Positions 7,976 to 16,892 of a stretch of DNA of 64,000 bases are shown piece by piece. The stretch comes from Planctomycetota bacterium (GTDB lineage: Bacteria; Planctomycetota; UBA1135; GCA-002686595). The notes under the pieces are model-generated. The model saw only the letters and a list, made by a program, of their open reading frames with translations, did no database searches and was not told where the DNA came from. Position 1 is the first letter of the stretch; each line of letters starts with the position of its first letter. Location of the stretch: NCBI GenBank assembly GCA_014237855.1, contig JABACD010000002.1, forward strand, positions 238,193-302,192. Reading direction: 5' to 3'. Made by a program: the position numbers and the translations under genes.

Positions 7976-10900
7976 ATGAACAAGAATCCCCTAACAGCAT
8001 ATGCACGGCCCACTTCCAGTCGTGTTTCTCAGGCCGCCCTCGCGTGCATCTACATTCTCTTCTGCGCGTGCGGGGGAGAGCCTGATTCCGAGCCGGAGCC
8101 GGAGCCGGAGCCCGCAGTCGTCACCGATCCCGGCGTTGAGGCGAATGAGGCGAATGAGGCGAGTGCGCAGCGTCAGTTCGACGTTGACGTGGACCTTGTC
8201 GGCCCGCCTCGAGTGATCACTGGTCACCCGCAAGTCATGCCCCCCTGGGGAGACGCACTACGTGACCTGATCGATCCAGAGCAAGACAAGAGCTGGAGCG
8301 AGAAGTTAGCCATTCGTTTTGAGGTTGACTGTCAGGCGCTCTTGCATGGTGTCCTGGAGAGCAACGAGGAGGTTGTGCAGGGCTACATGGCCGACGAGTC
8401 GGGTGCGTTTCTTGGGTTGTTTCCTGAGTTCGGAGAGGCCCGTTATGACGATGGGTCCTTTGCGGTGTACGACCATGTGCACGGAGATGACCTGGAGGAA
8501 GATCTTCAGGGCCTCCTGGAGAGGGTCCAGCTCACGACCTGGAGCAAGCTCGAGTCTCGAGAAGTAATCGTATCGATGGTGGGGATTCAGTCTGCCGGCG
8601 ACGGGCAGTGGCTCTGCGATCTAGAGATCAGGATCGTTGGGAGCGTTGACGATGTCCCAACAATGATTGACATCCGAGCTGACGCCATGATCAATGAGGG
8701 TGAGAGTGGAAGCGATTCCCCGCAACTCTTGTCAATGCGTGCAAAGAAGAGCCGGATGATTCGGAGGGCCAAGACGACATTCAAGTCGATTTCTGGGCTC
8801 ATCCTCGAAGACCTGCCTTATTGGGAACGAGAGCTTGGCCTTGGCTGTGGTGACTATGACCGCATCTATGACCGTCGCAGCATCGCTTTTGGAACAGGAA
8901 TGCTGGGGATGGCACTGGGAGATGTTGATGGGAATGGCCTCGACGATCTCTACATCTCCACGATCAGTGGATTCCCCAATCGTCTGCTTCTGCACCAGCC
9001 TGACGGGAGTGTCATTGACGGCGCGGCGGCAGCGGGCGTTGACATCCTGGATACGACCAGGGGATGCCTGATGGTTGACCTCGATGGCGATGACGATCTC
9101 GATCTCTGCATCACACGCCAGGGAGATCTGGTCATCTACTGGAACGACGGCACTGGTAAGTTCTCAGATCCCAGGCTACTCGATGGCCCTGGCGACTCAC
9201 CCATCTACTCGATCTGCTCGGCCGATGCAGACCTTGATGGTGATCTGGACCTGTTCTGCTGCCGTTATCGGCTGGGAAGGGGTGCAGAGATCGTGCCAAC
9301 GCCCTTTCATGATGCAGCGAATGGTGTGGCCAACCTGTACTGGAGAAATGATGGAGACCGCAGCTTCACATCTGCAGGCGAGGAGACCGGATTGGTGTCG
9401 AGTGACACGCGTTACAGCTTCATTGGGCTCTGGGAAGACTTCAATGACGATAATCTGATCGACCTCTATGTGATCAATGACTTTGGCCCCAACAACCTCT
9501 ACATCAACACAGGATCGGGGTTCGAGGACCGGGCAGCCGAGATGGGGATCCTGGATGCCTCAACGGGGATGGGGATCAGCGGTGCAGACATCGATCTCGA
9601 TGGGGATCTGGATTTCTACGTCACCAATATCTTCTCTGCTCCCGGCCTACGAGCGATCAACGAACCTGACTATCGAGGTGGAGATGAAGCGACTCGAGAG
9701 CTACACCGGGCGCTGGCCGATGGCATGTCACTCTATGTACAGGATACGCCGGGTAAGTTTGTAGAAGCGGCCGCTAGTGCAGGTGTCGACCATGGCGGCT
9801 GGGCCTGGGGAGCTATCTTCTATGACTGGAATCTCGACGGCTACCCAGACATCTACGTACCCAATGGCTTCATCAGTTACGAGAACGAGACAGATGTCGA
9901 GTCGTTCTTCTGGCGCTGGGTCGTTGCGAAGACTCCTACATCCCCTGGGATTGATGAGACCTACAACCGCAACTGGGAGGCAATAAGCGGATTCAACCGG
10001 ATGGAGGGGTTCGCCTATCACGGGCACGAACGAAACCACCTCTACCTGAACCTGGGTGATGGAACCTTTGCGGATGTCTCAGCTATCAGCGATGTCGACT
10101 TCATCGACGATGGGCGAGTTGCAGCTCGTACAGACTGGGACAATGACGGCCTGGAAGACCTGGTGCTTGTCAGCGGGACTGGCCCGCGACTGCGCATTGT
10201 CCGGAATGCTCACCCTGATCCAGGCCATCGAGTTGTCATCGAGTTGCATGGAGAGCTGGGTAGTGCCGATGCAGTGAGCTCACGGATCCGGGTGCACCGC
10301 TCGGATGGAAAGGTTGTCAGCAATACCGTCTATGCGGGAGAGGGCTTGCTTGGCCAGAGTTCCTACCGGCGCTTCTTCGGTCTGGGGGACTGTGATGGCG
10401 CGGTTGACGTCGAGGTTCGCTGGCCCGATGGTGAAACGCAGCGGTTTGAGGGACTCGCCGTAGACCGAGGCTGGAAGCTCTATCGAGAGGGTGGCAAGGC
10501 CGTCGAATGGGAGTTCGAATCCTCGCCCTTTGCCGGGAAGCCCCACTCACCGGCGAGGCGAACTCAACGTGCGGTCAATCGCGCTGTCCTCGCAGACAAG
10601 CTGCCGATGCGTTACTACGGGCTTCAGGACTCGGAGGGGAGGTCGATCACGCTTGACGGGTTGCCGGAGATGACCAAGATTCTCACCTTGTGGGATCCCG
10701 AGACTCGAAGTGGTGTTGAGTTCTTGCGTCAGCTTGCGGAGTCACAACTGCAGATCTTGGAGGCCGGAGCGATTGTGTGCCCCGTGGCGGTCGAGGGCGG
10801 AGCGGGGGATGGCGCGGAGATCCTGCGTGCTCTTGGCCTTGGAGAGTTTGCGCTGAATGCATCCGCGAACGACGAGTTGGTCCTGGAGGCATTGCTGGTC

Positions 10901-11179
10901 GAGGTGCTGAATACCTACAGCGACATCACGCTTCCCTTGAGCTTGCTTCTGGATGCCGACTCGAATCTGTGTGCGCTCTACTATGGTTCGATCCCGACTC
11001 CGGAGCTGCTCGAGGACTTGAATCGCATGTCCCGTATCGGCAAGGGTGGCCACACGATTGCTCTCTCTGACGGCCACTGGTTGTCGCAACCGAAGAGACG
11101 CTACCGCCAGATCATTCGAGCACTCATGATGCTTGGCGCAAGAGATCTGGCCACGGATCTCAAGCAGAAGAAGAACTAG
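7976..11179 (+). CDS. FG-GAP/VCBS-repeat lipoprotein with UnbV and thioredoxin-like tail
   Basis: 1067 aa. The N-terminus ends in a lipobox-like LFCACGG, followed by an acidic linker with EPEPEP and EANEANEAS repeats. From about residue 315 to 740 there are at least seven FG-GAP/VCBS-type calcium loops (DVDGNGLDD, DLDGDDDLD, DADLDGDLD, DFNDDNLID, DIDLDGDLD, DWNLDGYPD, DWDNDGLED), which build an integrin-like propeller. An ASPIC/UnbV domain follows at about 765-835 (SRIRVHRSDGK, VEVRWPDG). The last 170 residues begin 'TKILTLWDPETRSG' and recall a TlpA/peroxiredoxin-type fold, but the CxxC motif is absent. Such CRTAC1-like proteins are abundant in Planctomycetes and related bacteria; their function is unknown, perhaps surface binding. 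It converges with the serpin gene with 17 bp between stops. Confidence 0.8.
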   Translation: MNKNPLTAYARPTSSRVSQAALACIYILFCACGGEPDSEPEPEPEPAVVTDPGVEANEANEASAQRQFDVDVDLVGPPRVITGHPQVMPPWGDALRDLIDPEQDKSWSEKLAIRFEVDCQALLHGVLESNEEVVQGYMADESGAFLGLFPEFGEARYDDGSFAVYDHVHGDDLEEDLQGLLERVQLTTWSKLESREVIVSMVGIQSAGDGQWLCDLEIRIVGSVDDVPTMIDIRADAMINEGESGSDSPQLLSMRAKKSRMIRRAKTTFKSISGLILEDLPYWERELGLGCGDYDRIYDRRSIAFGTGMLGMALGDVDGNGLDDLYISTISGFPNRLLLHQPDGSVIDGAAAAGVDILDTTRGCLMVDLDGDDDLDLCITRQGDLVIYWNDGTGKFSDPRLLDGPGDSPIYSICSADADLDGDLDLFCCRYRLGRGAEIVPTPFHDAANGVANLYWRNDGDRSFTSAGEETGLVSSDTRYSFIGLWEDFNDDNLIDLYVINDFGPNNLYINTGSGFEDRAAEMGILDASTGMGISGADIDLDGDLDFYVTNIFSAPGLRAINEPDYRGGDEATRELHRALADGMSLYVQDTPGKFVEAAASAGVDHGGWAWGAIFYDWNLDGYPDIYVPNGFISYENETDVESFFWRWVVAKTPTSPGIDETYNRNWEAISGFNRMEGFAYHGHERNHLYLNLGDGTFADVSAISDVDFIDDGRVAARTDWDNDGLEDLVLVSGTGPRLRIVRNAHPDPGHRVVIELHGELGSADAVSSRIRVHRSDGKVVSNTVYAGEGLLGQSSYRRFFGLGDCDGAVDVEVRWPDGETQRFEGLAVDRGWKLYREGGKAVEWEFESSPFAGKPHSPARRTQRAVNRAVLADKLPMRYYGLQDSEGRSITLDGLPEMTKILTLWDPETRSGVEFLRQLAESQLQILEAGAIVCPVAVEGGAGDGAEILRALGLGEFALNASANDELVLEALLVEVLNTYSDITLPLSLLLDADSNLCALYYGSIPTPELLEDLNRMSRIGKGGHTIALSDGHWLSQPKRRYRQIIRALMMLGARDLATDLKQKKN

Positions 11180-11196
11180 TCTTCCGCTCGCACGAT

Positions 11197-12474
11197 TCAG
11201 TCTGCACTCCCAGCGGCTGGGGCGGGCCTTGCGACTCGGCCGCAGAACATCAATTGCCCACTCGCCTGATCCTTCAGGAAGTAGAGGAACGGGCGGTTGG
11301 CATTGAAGACCTTCGGTTCAGGAGGGTTGACCCTACTGCCGACCTTCATGACCAAGGCCGTGGCCGCAGCGGCCACAGTCCCATTCTCTGAGACGGAGAC
11401 ATCGACTTGCTGAATGATCTCGTCACAGAAGAGCTTTCCAGCACCGCCGTCCATGCCAGAGAGATCACATCTCGTGGGGTCGAAGAGGCGCTTCAGCCCC
11501 ATCTGCTGCAGGGGGGCTCGAAGAGAGAAGCGGCTCGTTGTGTGGAATCGAGGCAAGGAGATGTCCACCTTCTTCTCCTCGAGTCTGGAGCTCCATGCCG
11601 TGAGCTTCTCCGGGGAGAGTGTCTCTTCAAGCTTCGCGAGGCTCTGCCCTTCACGTGGTAACAAGACGAGCATGGACCAGCGTGCACCCTCATTGTTCAC
11701 TCTCTTGTAGGAGAGCTCGAGCATTTGAAAGCCCTCAGTTTCCATGATCCGCTCGGCGTGAATACCACGGAGGGTGGGGACGGAGACTGCCTTACCGTCT
11801 GCGCAATAAAACGGATTCGTGCGGGTATCTCTGACTTCGAATTGATTGTCCCAGGCGGCCTGGAACCAGACCGCATTGGTGAGCACTGCACGAGTGTTTG
11901 AGCTGACATCGTCGGTCTTCAACAGGCCAGGAATGTGCCCTCGAGTGGCCGAGTCAACCCAGCTATTGATGGCCTCGCGAGCACCCTGCGGATCCTGGAG
12001 AAAGTCGGTGGAGAGCACCGCGGCACCCAGGTACTCGCCTGCTCGTTCGAGATAATCGGAACGGAACGGGTGTCCGGATTGGCCCCATATGGAATTGGCG
12101 ATTGCCAGCTGAGGATTGCCCTCCGTTTCATCGACTGGCCTCATCAGTGTCTGCGCGGCCTTGAGTGCTGCTTCGCGATCTCCGATGGAACCGTCGGTCA
12201 GGTGCAGTACCCGGGCCAGTTCGCTGGCTGTCTCTCCTTCGGCTCCGGCATAGGCGAGTAGGAGCGCGAGGTAGGTGCTTGCTGGAGAGCAGGCGAGATT
12301 CTGATCCGACTTGCCGGTGGCACTCAGGAGCTCGAGTGCGAACTCATTGGCTGCGTCGACGATCTCGAGCGGGCCAGGGGAGAGCGCGGTCACCTGGGGG
12401 GCGGCTTCACTGTCATGGCTGGGCCTGGCGAGGATGAGGACGGCAAGGAAGGGGAAGAGCTTGAGAGTGAGCAT
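11197..12474 (-). CDS. Secreted serpin (serine protease inhibitor)
   Basis: About 425 aa from ATG 12474. This start gives a signal peptide (LKLFPFLAVLILARP); the longer frame to 12735 overlaps the MarC gene end and adds 87 unlikely residues. Serpin hallmarks: ANEFALELL, NLACSPASTYLALLLAYAGAEG, LTNAVWFQAAWDNQF, ISLPRFHTTS, and the C-terminal ANRPFLYFL. The reactive-centre hinge begins at E363: ENGTVAAAATA. Gly at P15, Thr at P14 and Ala at P12-P9 match the pattern of inhibitory serpins. The loop is about 5 residues longer than in alpha1-antitrypsin, so the P1 residue cannot be fixed (candidates lie in KVGSRV). Likely role: trap exogenous or self proteases by covalent complex. Two zinc proteases are encoded nearby, but serpins target serine or cysteine proteases, so no partner is implied. 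Confidence 0.88.
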   Translation of the reverse strand: MLTLKLFPFLAVLILARPSHDSEAAPQVTALSPGPLEIVDAANEFALELLSATGKSDQNLACSPASTYLALLLAYAGAEGETASELARVLHLTDGSIGDREAALKAAQTLMRPVDETEGNPQLAIANSIWGQSGHPFRSDYLERAGEYLGAAVLSTDFLQDPQGAREAINSWVDSATRGHIPGLLKTDDVSSNTRAVLTNAVWFQAAWDNQFEVRDTRTNPFYCADGKAVSVPTLRGIHAERIMETEGFQMLELSYKRVNNEGARWSMLVLLPREGQSLAKLEETLSPEKLTAWSSRLEEKKVDISLPRFHTTSRFSLRAPLQQMGLKRLFDPTRCDLSGMDGGAGKLFCDEIIQQVDVSVSENGTVAAAATALVMKVGSRVNPPEPKVFNANRPFLYFLKDQASGQLMFCGRVARPAPAAGSAD

Positions 12475-12731
12475 TGGGATCCAATTAATGAGGGCCAGGG
12501 CACCCGGGGGAGCCGCCGGGTGATGCGGAGAGAACGCCGGGGTCGTGGCCTTGATTGGCCGCGAATCGGATTTTTTTGCGTCTCGACCTGACCGCCAGGG
12601 GTCAAGGGCCTGTGAGCCGAGCTTGGCCAGGCCCCTGGGAGGCTCCTCTCGCTGGGATGGGCTCCTGGCTCTGGTAAGGGACCCTTGGAGCAGACGATCG
12701 AGTGGTGGAGGCACCCCTGGTGACTGATCCG

Positions 12732-13361
12732 TCACTTGCCTGGAAAGGCGCCATGGATGCCCTGCAAGAGCATCTGGACTCCGACAACTGCGAGAATGAG
12801 TCCCATGAGCCGTGTCATTACCTTGATCGTGTTCTGGCCAAGGAAGTGAATGAGTGCGTTTCCACTGATGAATGCCAGGAAGGTGAGGAGACAGACGCAG
12901 GCAAAGGCACCGATCACCTCGAGGGCCCCCTTGGTACCGGACTCTGCGCTGAAGCTCATCGCCGTTGCGATCGTGCCAGGACCAGCTAGCAAGGGCATGG
13001 CCAGGGGCGAAATGGAGATGCCAATGGCTGCTTCCTGGCTGTTGGTGTTGTCCTCTTCCGACGGGGTGTGCACGCGTGAGTGCTCACCTTGCAGCAGGTG
13101 GTAGCCAACAAGGCTGACGAGTGCGCCCCCTGCGATTCGAAATGCCGGCAAGGAGATGCCAAAGGCATGGAAGATTACCTGGCCACCGAAGCAGAAACCG
13201 GCCACGATTGCAAAAGCCAGAAGCACGCTACGAAGTGCAACGCCTCGCTTGGTGGAGGTGGACAGGCCATCGGTGAGCCCGATGAAGAGCGGAGTGTTCG
13301 CAATCGGGTTCATGATGGCCAAGAACGCGAACAGGACGGTCGTGAAGGGGATCTTGTCCAT
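12732..13361 (-). CDS. MarC/UPF0056 family integral membrane protein
   Basis: 209 aa, the usual MarC length. The family signature is clear: LFAFLAIMNPIANTPLFIGLT at the start, RIAGGALVSLVGYHLL in the middle and SPLAMPLLAGPGTIA in the second half. About six hydrophobic segments are expected, with an acidic cytoplasmic or periplasmic loop (HTPSEEDNTNSQEA) between helices 3 and 4. The family was once linked to multiple antibiotic resistance but that role is not supported; transport function is unknown. It precedes the serpin gene on the same strand with about 257 bp between, so the two are probably separate units. A short GTGAC...GTCAC palindrome overlaps its stop region. Confidence 0.9.
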   Translation of the reverse strand: MDKIPFTTVLFAFLAIMNPIANTPLFIGLTDGLSTSTKRGVALRSVLLAFAIVAGFCFGGQVIFHAFGISLPAFRIAGGALVSLVGYHLLQGEHSRVHTPSEEDNTNSQEAAIGISISPLAMPLLAGPGTIATAMSFSAESGTKGALEVIGAFACVCLLTFLAFISGNALIHFLGQNTIKVMTRLMGLILAVVGVQMLLQGIHGAFPGK

Positions 13362-13751
13362 GAAATTGTCTCGGCCTGGATCGTGTCGGTGTGGAGTTAC
13401 GTTTGGTGGGTGCCAGGGGCTGAGGCATCACCTTCTTGTCTGCTAGCGCCGCATTGGCCTCGGCTTGGGCTGTCAGCTTACAGTCAGTCGGTCGGTTGCA
13501 CTTCGAGCATGACTAATTCCTGGGCGCTGGTTCGGGGAGACATGGCCCTCGAAGGCAATCATGAACTCATCCGGACTGACCGTTCGATCAGGCATGGTCC
13601 GTGAGCCTCAACCCTGGTGTTCTGATATCCTCCCGAAGGCACCAGACATCTCTTCACATCAGTCCCTTTGGACCGACCTCGTTCTCAATTGGCAGTCCCG
13701 ACCAGTCAGAGGTGGATGCCAGGCGAGTTCCCCGGCACCTTAGTTAAAGAT
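13362..13751. other. Divergent intergenic region
   Basis: About 390 bp between the MarC gene (minus) and the EF-hand protein gene (plus). It must hold both promoters. I see no clear -35/-10 pair, hairpin or small gene. Confidence 0.4.
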
Positions 13752-16550
13752 ATGCGCCCAACCCTGCTCCACGGATGGATGCCTCGATTCGCTCCTGTTT
13801 TTCTGGCCGCCTTGGCGATCATCACAGCGCCAGCTGCGTCCCAGGAATCTGAGTTGGCTACAACTGCCTACCCCAAGAGACTCGAGGTTCATGGTGTACC
13901 AATTCAGGCAACAGCGGCCGTCGAGGACGAATACCTCTACATCGCTGCAAGGGTCTACGAGCACATGACGGAGCGCAGTGAGCGATACGACTTGCGTGCG
14001 CTGCATCGTTCCAGTGGCTTTCGCATCCTCTTGATTCATCCAGATGAGAGCTTCCTATCGCTTCCCGAGTACCAAGGGGAAGACGCGGAACTCGACGAAG
14101 CTGCTGGGCTGGGAGGCTGCATCGGGGAGTTCTTCATCACCCTCCGAGTGGGCTCTCCGCACGTGCTCATTCACGAACTAGGGCATGGCATCTATCACTC
14201 TGCAATTCAATTCCAGGAGACCGGAGGTGCGACTGACGAGAGGGCCTGGTATGCGGCAAGGGTCAAGGAGGTCCTGGGCCTGGACTTCTCGGAAGTCGAG
14301 AACCGAATGGGTGAGGGTGAGTTACACGAGGTGCTCTTGGCAGAGGAAGGGACCTTCAGCGCTGATCTCGCTGCTTGCTGGCGAAATGCGACCGAAGAGG
14401 GGCTCTGGTCGGACGAGTATGCCGGCACTGAGCCCAACGAGTACTGGGCCGAGGGTGTTGCGCTCTGGTTCCGGGCCTCACGACCAGTGGGACAAGACTC
14501 GAGGTCTCTTCTCCGAGAGCGCGATCCAATGCTCTTCGCTCTATGTGAGGGAATCTTCCCTGATACTGCCTGGGAGCCCTCGCATGCCAAGGCTGTGAGT
14601 CCCAGTGGGGTGAGCTTTCAAGATGAATCGGAAGAGGTGCTGCGTGCGGTTACTGGTCCAGCGGACTTGGGGGACCTGGTCAGGTTTCTGGATCGTGACC
14701 AAGATGGCCTGGTTGAGGCCTACGAGGGCGCGGAAGCCCTCCTCTACCTGACTGCGGAAGCAGACTCGAGTGGAGATGGAGCCTTGAGCATTCTGGAGCT
14801 TGGGGGCTATCTCGAACAGCAGAAGCGAGACGAACAAAGTGAAGGCCAGCAGATCTTCGAGGAACTCGACCAGGACCGTGATGGTCTCTTGTCCGTCGAC
14901 GAGATCCCCGAGGAATTCCTGGCCTTGGTAGAAGTCATGGATGTCGATGGTGACGGTGCAGTGTCCTTGGCGGAACTCTTGGAGACGGATGCGCTGGATG
15001 ATCCAACTCTGATCTTCGAGCAGGAGCTACTCGGTTTTCTCCACGAATTCGACGCTGATGGCGATGGGGCACTTTCTCTGAAGGAGCTACCGCTGCCCGA
15101 GCGGATGGAGTTCTCCCAGCAGTTCTCAGCTCTGGACTCGAACAACGACAAGCTGCTCGAGGAGAGAGAGCTGCTGGCGTTGCTTGAAGAGGAGATGAGT
15201 GGCGCCACCTACGAGGTGCGCGGAGAAGACGCGGTGATGACCGGTGTGATCGGCCCCTCGACTCCGGGACGAACCTTGCAGCTGATCCTCGAGCACCCTG
15301 AGGTCGATTGTATCGTCATGGAGGACGTGCCCGGTTCCATGGACGATGACTCGAATATTCGCGCTGCACGCATCGTGCGGCAGGGGCGCCTGGATACCCA
15401 TGTTCCCCAGGGAGGAGAGGTCGCTTCAGGTGGAACGGACTTCTTCCAGGCGGGAGTGAGGAGGACTCGAGGAGAGGGAGCGAGGTTTGGCGTGCACTCC
15501 TGGAGTGGAGGGGTCGGCGAAGAGGGTGCTGAGATACCCAGGGATGATCCCGAGCACCTCAAGTACCTCGAGTACTACCGGGAGATGGGCATTCCCGACG
15601 AGTTCTACTGGTACACCCTGGAGGCGGCGTCTGCCGATGACATCCACTGGATGACCAATGATGAGCTAGCACGGTACTCCATGTTGACTGAGGACGAGCC
15701 GTCAGACCATGACGGCCAGAGGAGTGAGCTGCTTGGCGGATGTATCTTGCGTGAGCCTCGGGCTGAAGCTCCCGAGAAGCTACGGCAGGTCACTCCAGTA
15801 ATGGAAACATCTGAGTACGGCCCACTGCCGAAGATGGTGCGAGCTTGTGGAATCGTCTTGGCCGCAGAGGGGAACGTACCAGACTCATTCCTTGAACTCG
15901 TCGGTGAAACGATTGGCCAGATCTTCGCAGAGTTCGATGGTTGCGATTCGCTACTGCAAGAGAGGGTCTTGACTCACCTCTATGCCTACCGGGCTCTTCT
16001 GCCAGTCCCGCGTGGTGAGGACTCATTCGAGCGAATCATTCGCTCGGCTCCTGATGCCTTGGACAGGCTGCAGCGCGAGAATAGCCTCTGTGACATCATA
16101 ATGGCCGAAGTCCCTGAGGGTCAGGTGATGGAGGTAATCGAACACATCCTGCATGCGATAAGTGATGTCGGATTACACTACGAGTTCCCAGACGAGTGGG
16201 GGATCTCCAGGGAGTCAGAGCTCTGGAAGGCCATGCAGCTGGCGATCGAACGGGGGCACTATCAAGTCGAGTCCTATGATGATCTCAAGCGGCACGAGTC
16301 CACCGAGATCTACGAGCGTATTCTCCTCCAGGAGTTTGCCTACTGGTTCATTTCGACAGCCTGGGAGCTGCAGGTGGACTACGGCCCGAACGAGTCGGAA
16401 TGGACTATTCGTGATCGCGCTGAGCTGACCGCCCTGTATCCAGAGTTCTTTGAGATCTACGAGGACACGGTAGGGCGAGTCATGCGTGCTCCTGATGTCC
16501 GAACCTTGAAGAGAATCGGGCCTACTCGAGCGGAGGAAAGATCTCGATAA
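13752..16550 (+). CDS. Secreted HELGH protease-like / EF-hand / Clp-like fusion protein
   Basis: About 932 aa from ATG 13752, chosen because it begins a signal peptide (PVFLAALAIITAPAASQ); the frame is open to 13668. A zinc motif HELGH lies at residues 141-145 and a downstream EYWAEG at about 230 could give the third (Glu) ligand, the gluzincin arrangement. Residues about 314-475 carry six EF-hand-type loops (DRDQDGLVE, DSSGDGALS, DQDRDGLLS, DVDGDGAVS, DADGDGALS, DSNNDKLLE), the last one degenerate. Residues about 490-650 resemble COG3904-type periplasmic ClpP/crotonase-fold proteins (GARFGVHSW, 'LKYLEYYREMGIPDEF', DDIHWMTNDELARY). The remaining 280 residues are unrecognised. Inferred: calcium-responsive exported peptidase-like protein; activity of either catalytic module is unproven. 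Confidence 0.65.
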   Translation: MRPTLLHGWMPRFAPVFLAALAIITAPAASQESELATTAYPKRLEVHGVPIQATAAVEDEYLYIAARVYEHMTERSERYDLRALHRSSGFRILLIHPDESFLSLPEYQGEDAELDEAAGLGGCIGEFFITLRVGSPHVLIHELGHGIYHSAIQFQETGGATDERAWYAARVKEVLGLDFSEVENRMGEGELHEVLLAEEGTFSADLAACWRNATEEGLWSDEYAGTEPNEYWAEGVALWFRASRPVGQDSRSLLRERDPMLFALCEGIFPDTAWEPSHAKAVSPSGVSFQDESEEVLRAVTGPADLGDLVRFLDRDQDGLVEAYEGAEALLYLTAEADSSGDGALSILELGGYLEQQKRDEQSEGQQIFEELDQDRDGLLSVDEIPEEFLALVEVMDVDGDGAVSLAELLETDALDDPTLIFEQELLGFLHEFDADGDGALSLKELPLPERMEFSQQFSALDSNNDKLLEERELLALLEEEMSGATYEVRGEDAVMTGVIGPSTPGRTLQLILEHPEVDCIVMEDVPGSMDDDSNIRAARIVRQGRLDTHVPQGGEVASGGTDFFQAGVRRTRGEGARFGVHSWSGGVGEEGAEIPRDDPEHLKYLEYYREMGIPDEFYWYTLEAASADDIHWMTNDELARYSMLTEDEPSDHDGQRSELLGGCILREPRAEAPEKLRQVTPVMETSEYGPLPKMVRACGIVLAAEGNVPDSFLELVGETIGQIFAEFDGCDSLLQERVLTHLYAYRALLPVPRGEDSFERIIRSAPDALDRLQRENSLCDIIMAEVPEGQVMEVIEHILHAISDVGLHYEFPDEWGISRESELWKAMQLAIERGHYQVESYDDLKRHESTEIYERILLQEFAYWFISTAWELQVDYGPNESEWTIRDRAELTALYPEFFEIYEDTVGRVMRAPDVRTLKRIGPTRAEERSR

Positions 16551-16892
16551 CTGCTCGAGTCATCTTCCAATTGCTGGCGCGCCTTATCTTTGGACTCTCA
16601 ATGAGCGACTCGCGATGGAGGGGATCACGAGGGGGATCCGCCCCTGTCCGGTTCTCTAACTCTTATTCCAACCGGCTCAATCTCAGGGGGGTGACCGAAG
16701 TTGAGTCTCTCTGATCAGGGCGATTATGGCCCCCAGGGCTCCATTCTTGATCTCCATGACTTCTATGAAATCATTGCCGCTATGCAGGAACGGGGGTGGG
16801 TGGTATTACTGGAATCGGTCGCTCATTCCCCCCCGGAGTGGACATATGACAGTTTCGTTCACAAACCCCCTGAAAAGAAACCGGAGACCCAA
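16551..16892. other. Intergenic region
   Basis: About 340 bp. The frame of the following protease gene remains open back to about 16701, but that segment lacks signal-peptide features and is pyrimidine/purine patchy, so I treat it as leader. No terminator or RNA gene was recognised. Confidence 0.4.

Noticed and set aside
13080..13604. 174-codon frame antisense to MarC
   Set aside because: MarC family motifs on the minus strand are unambiguous; the antisense product is charged and featureless.
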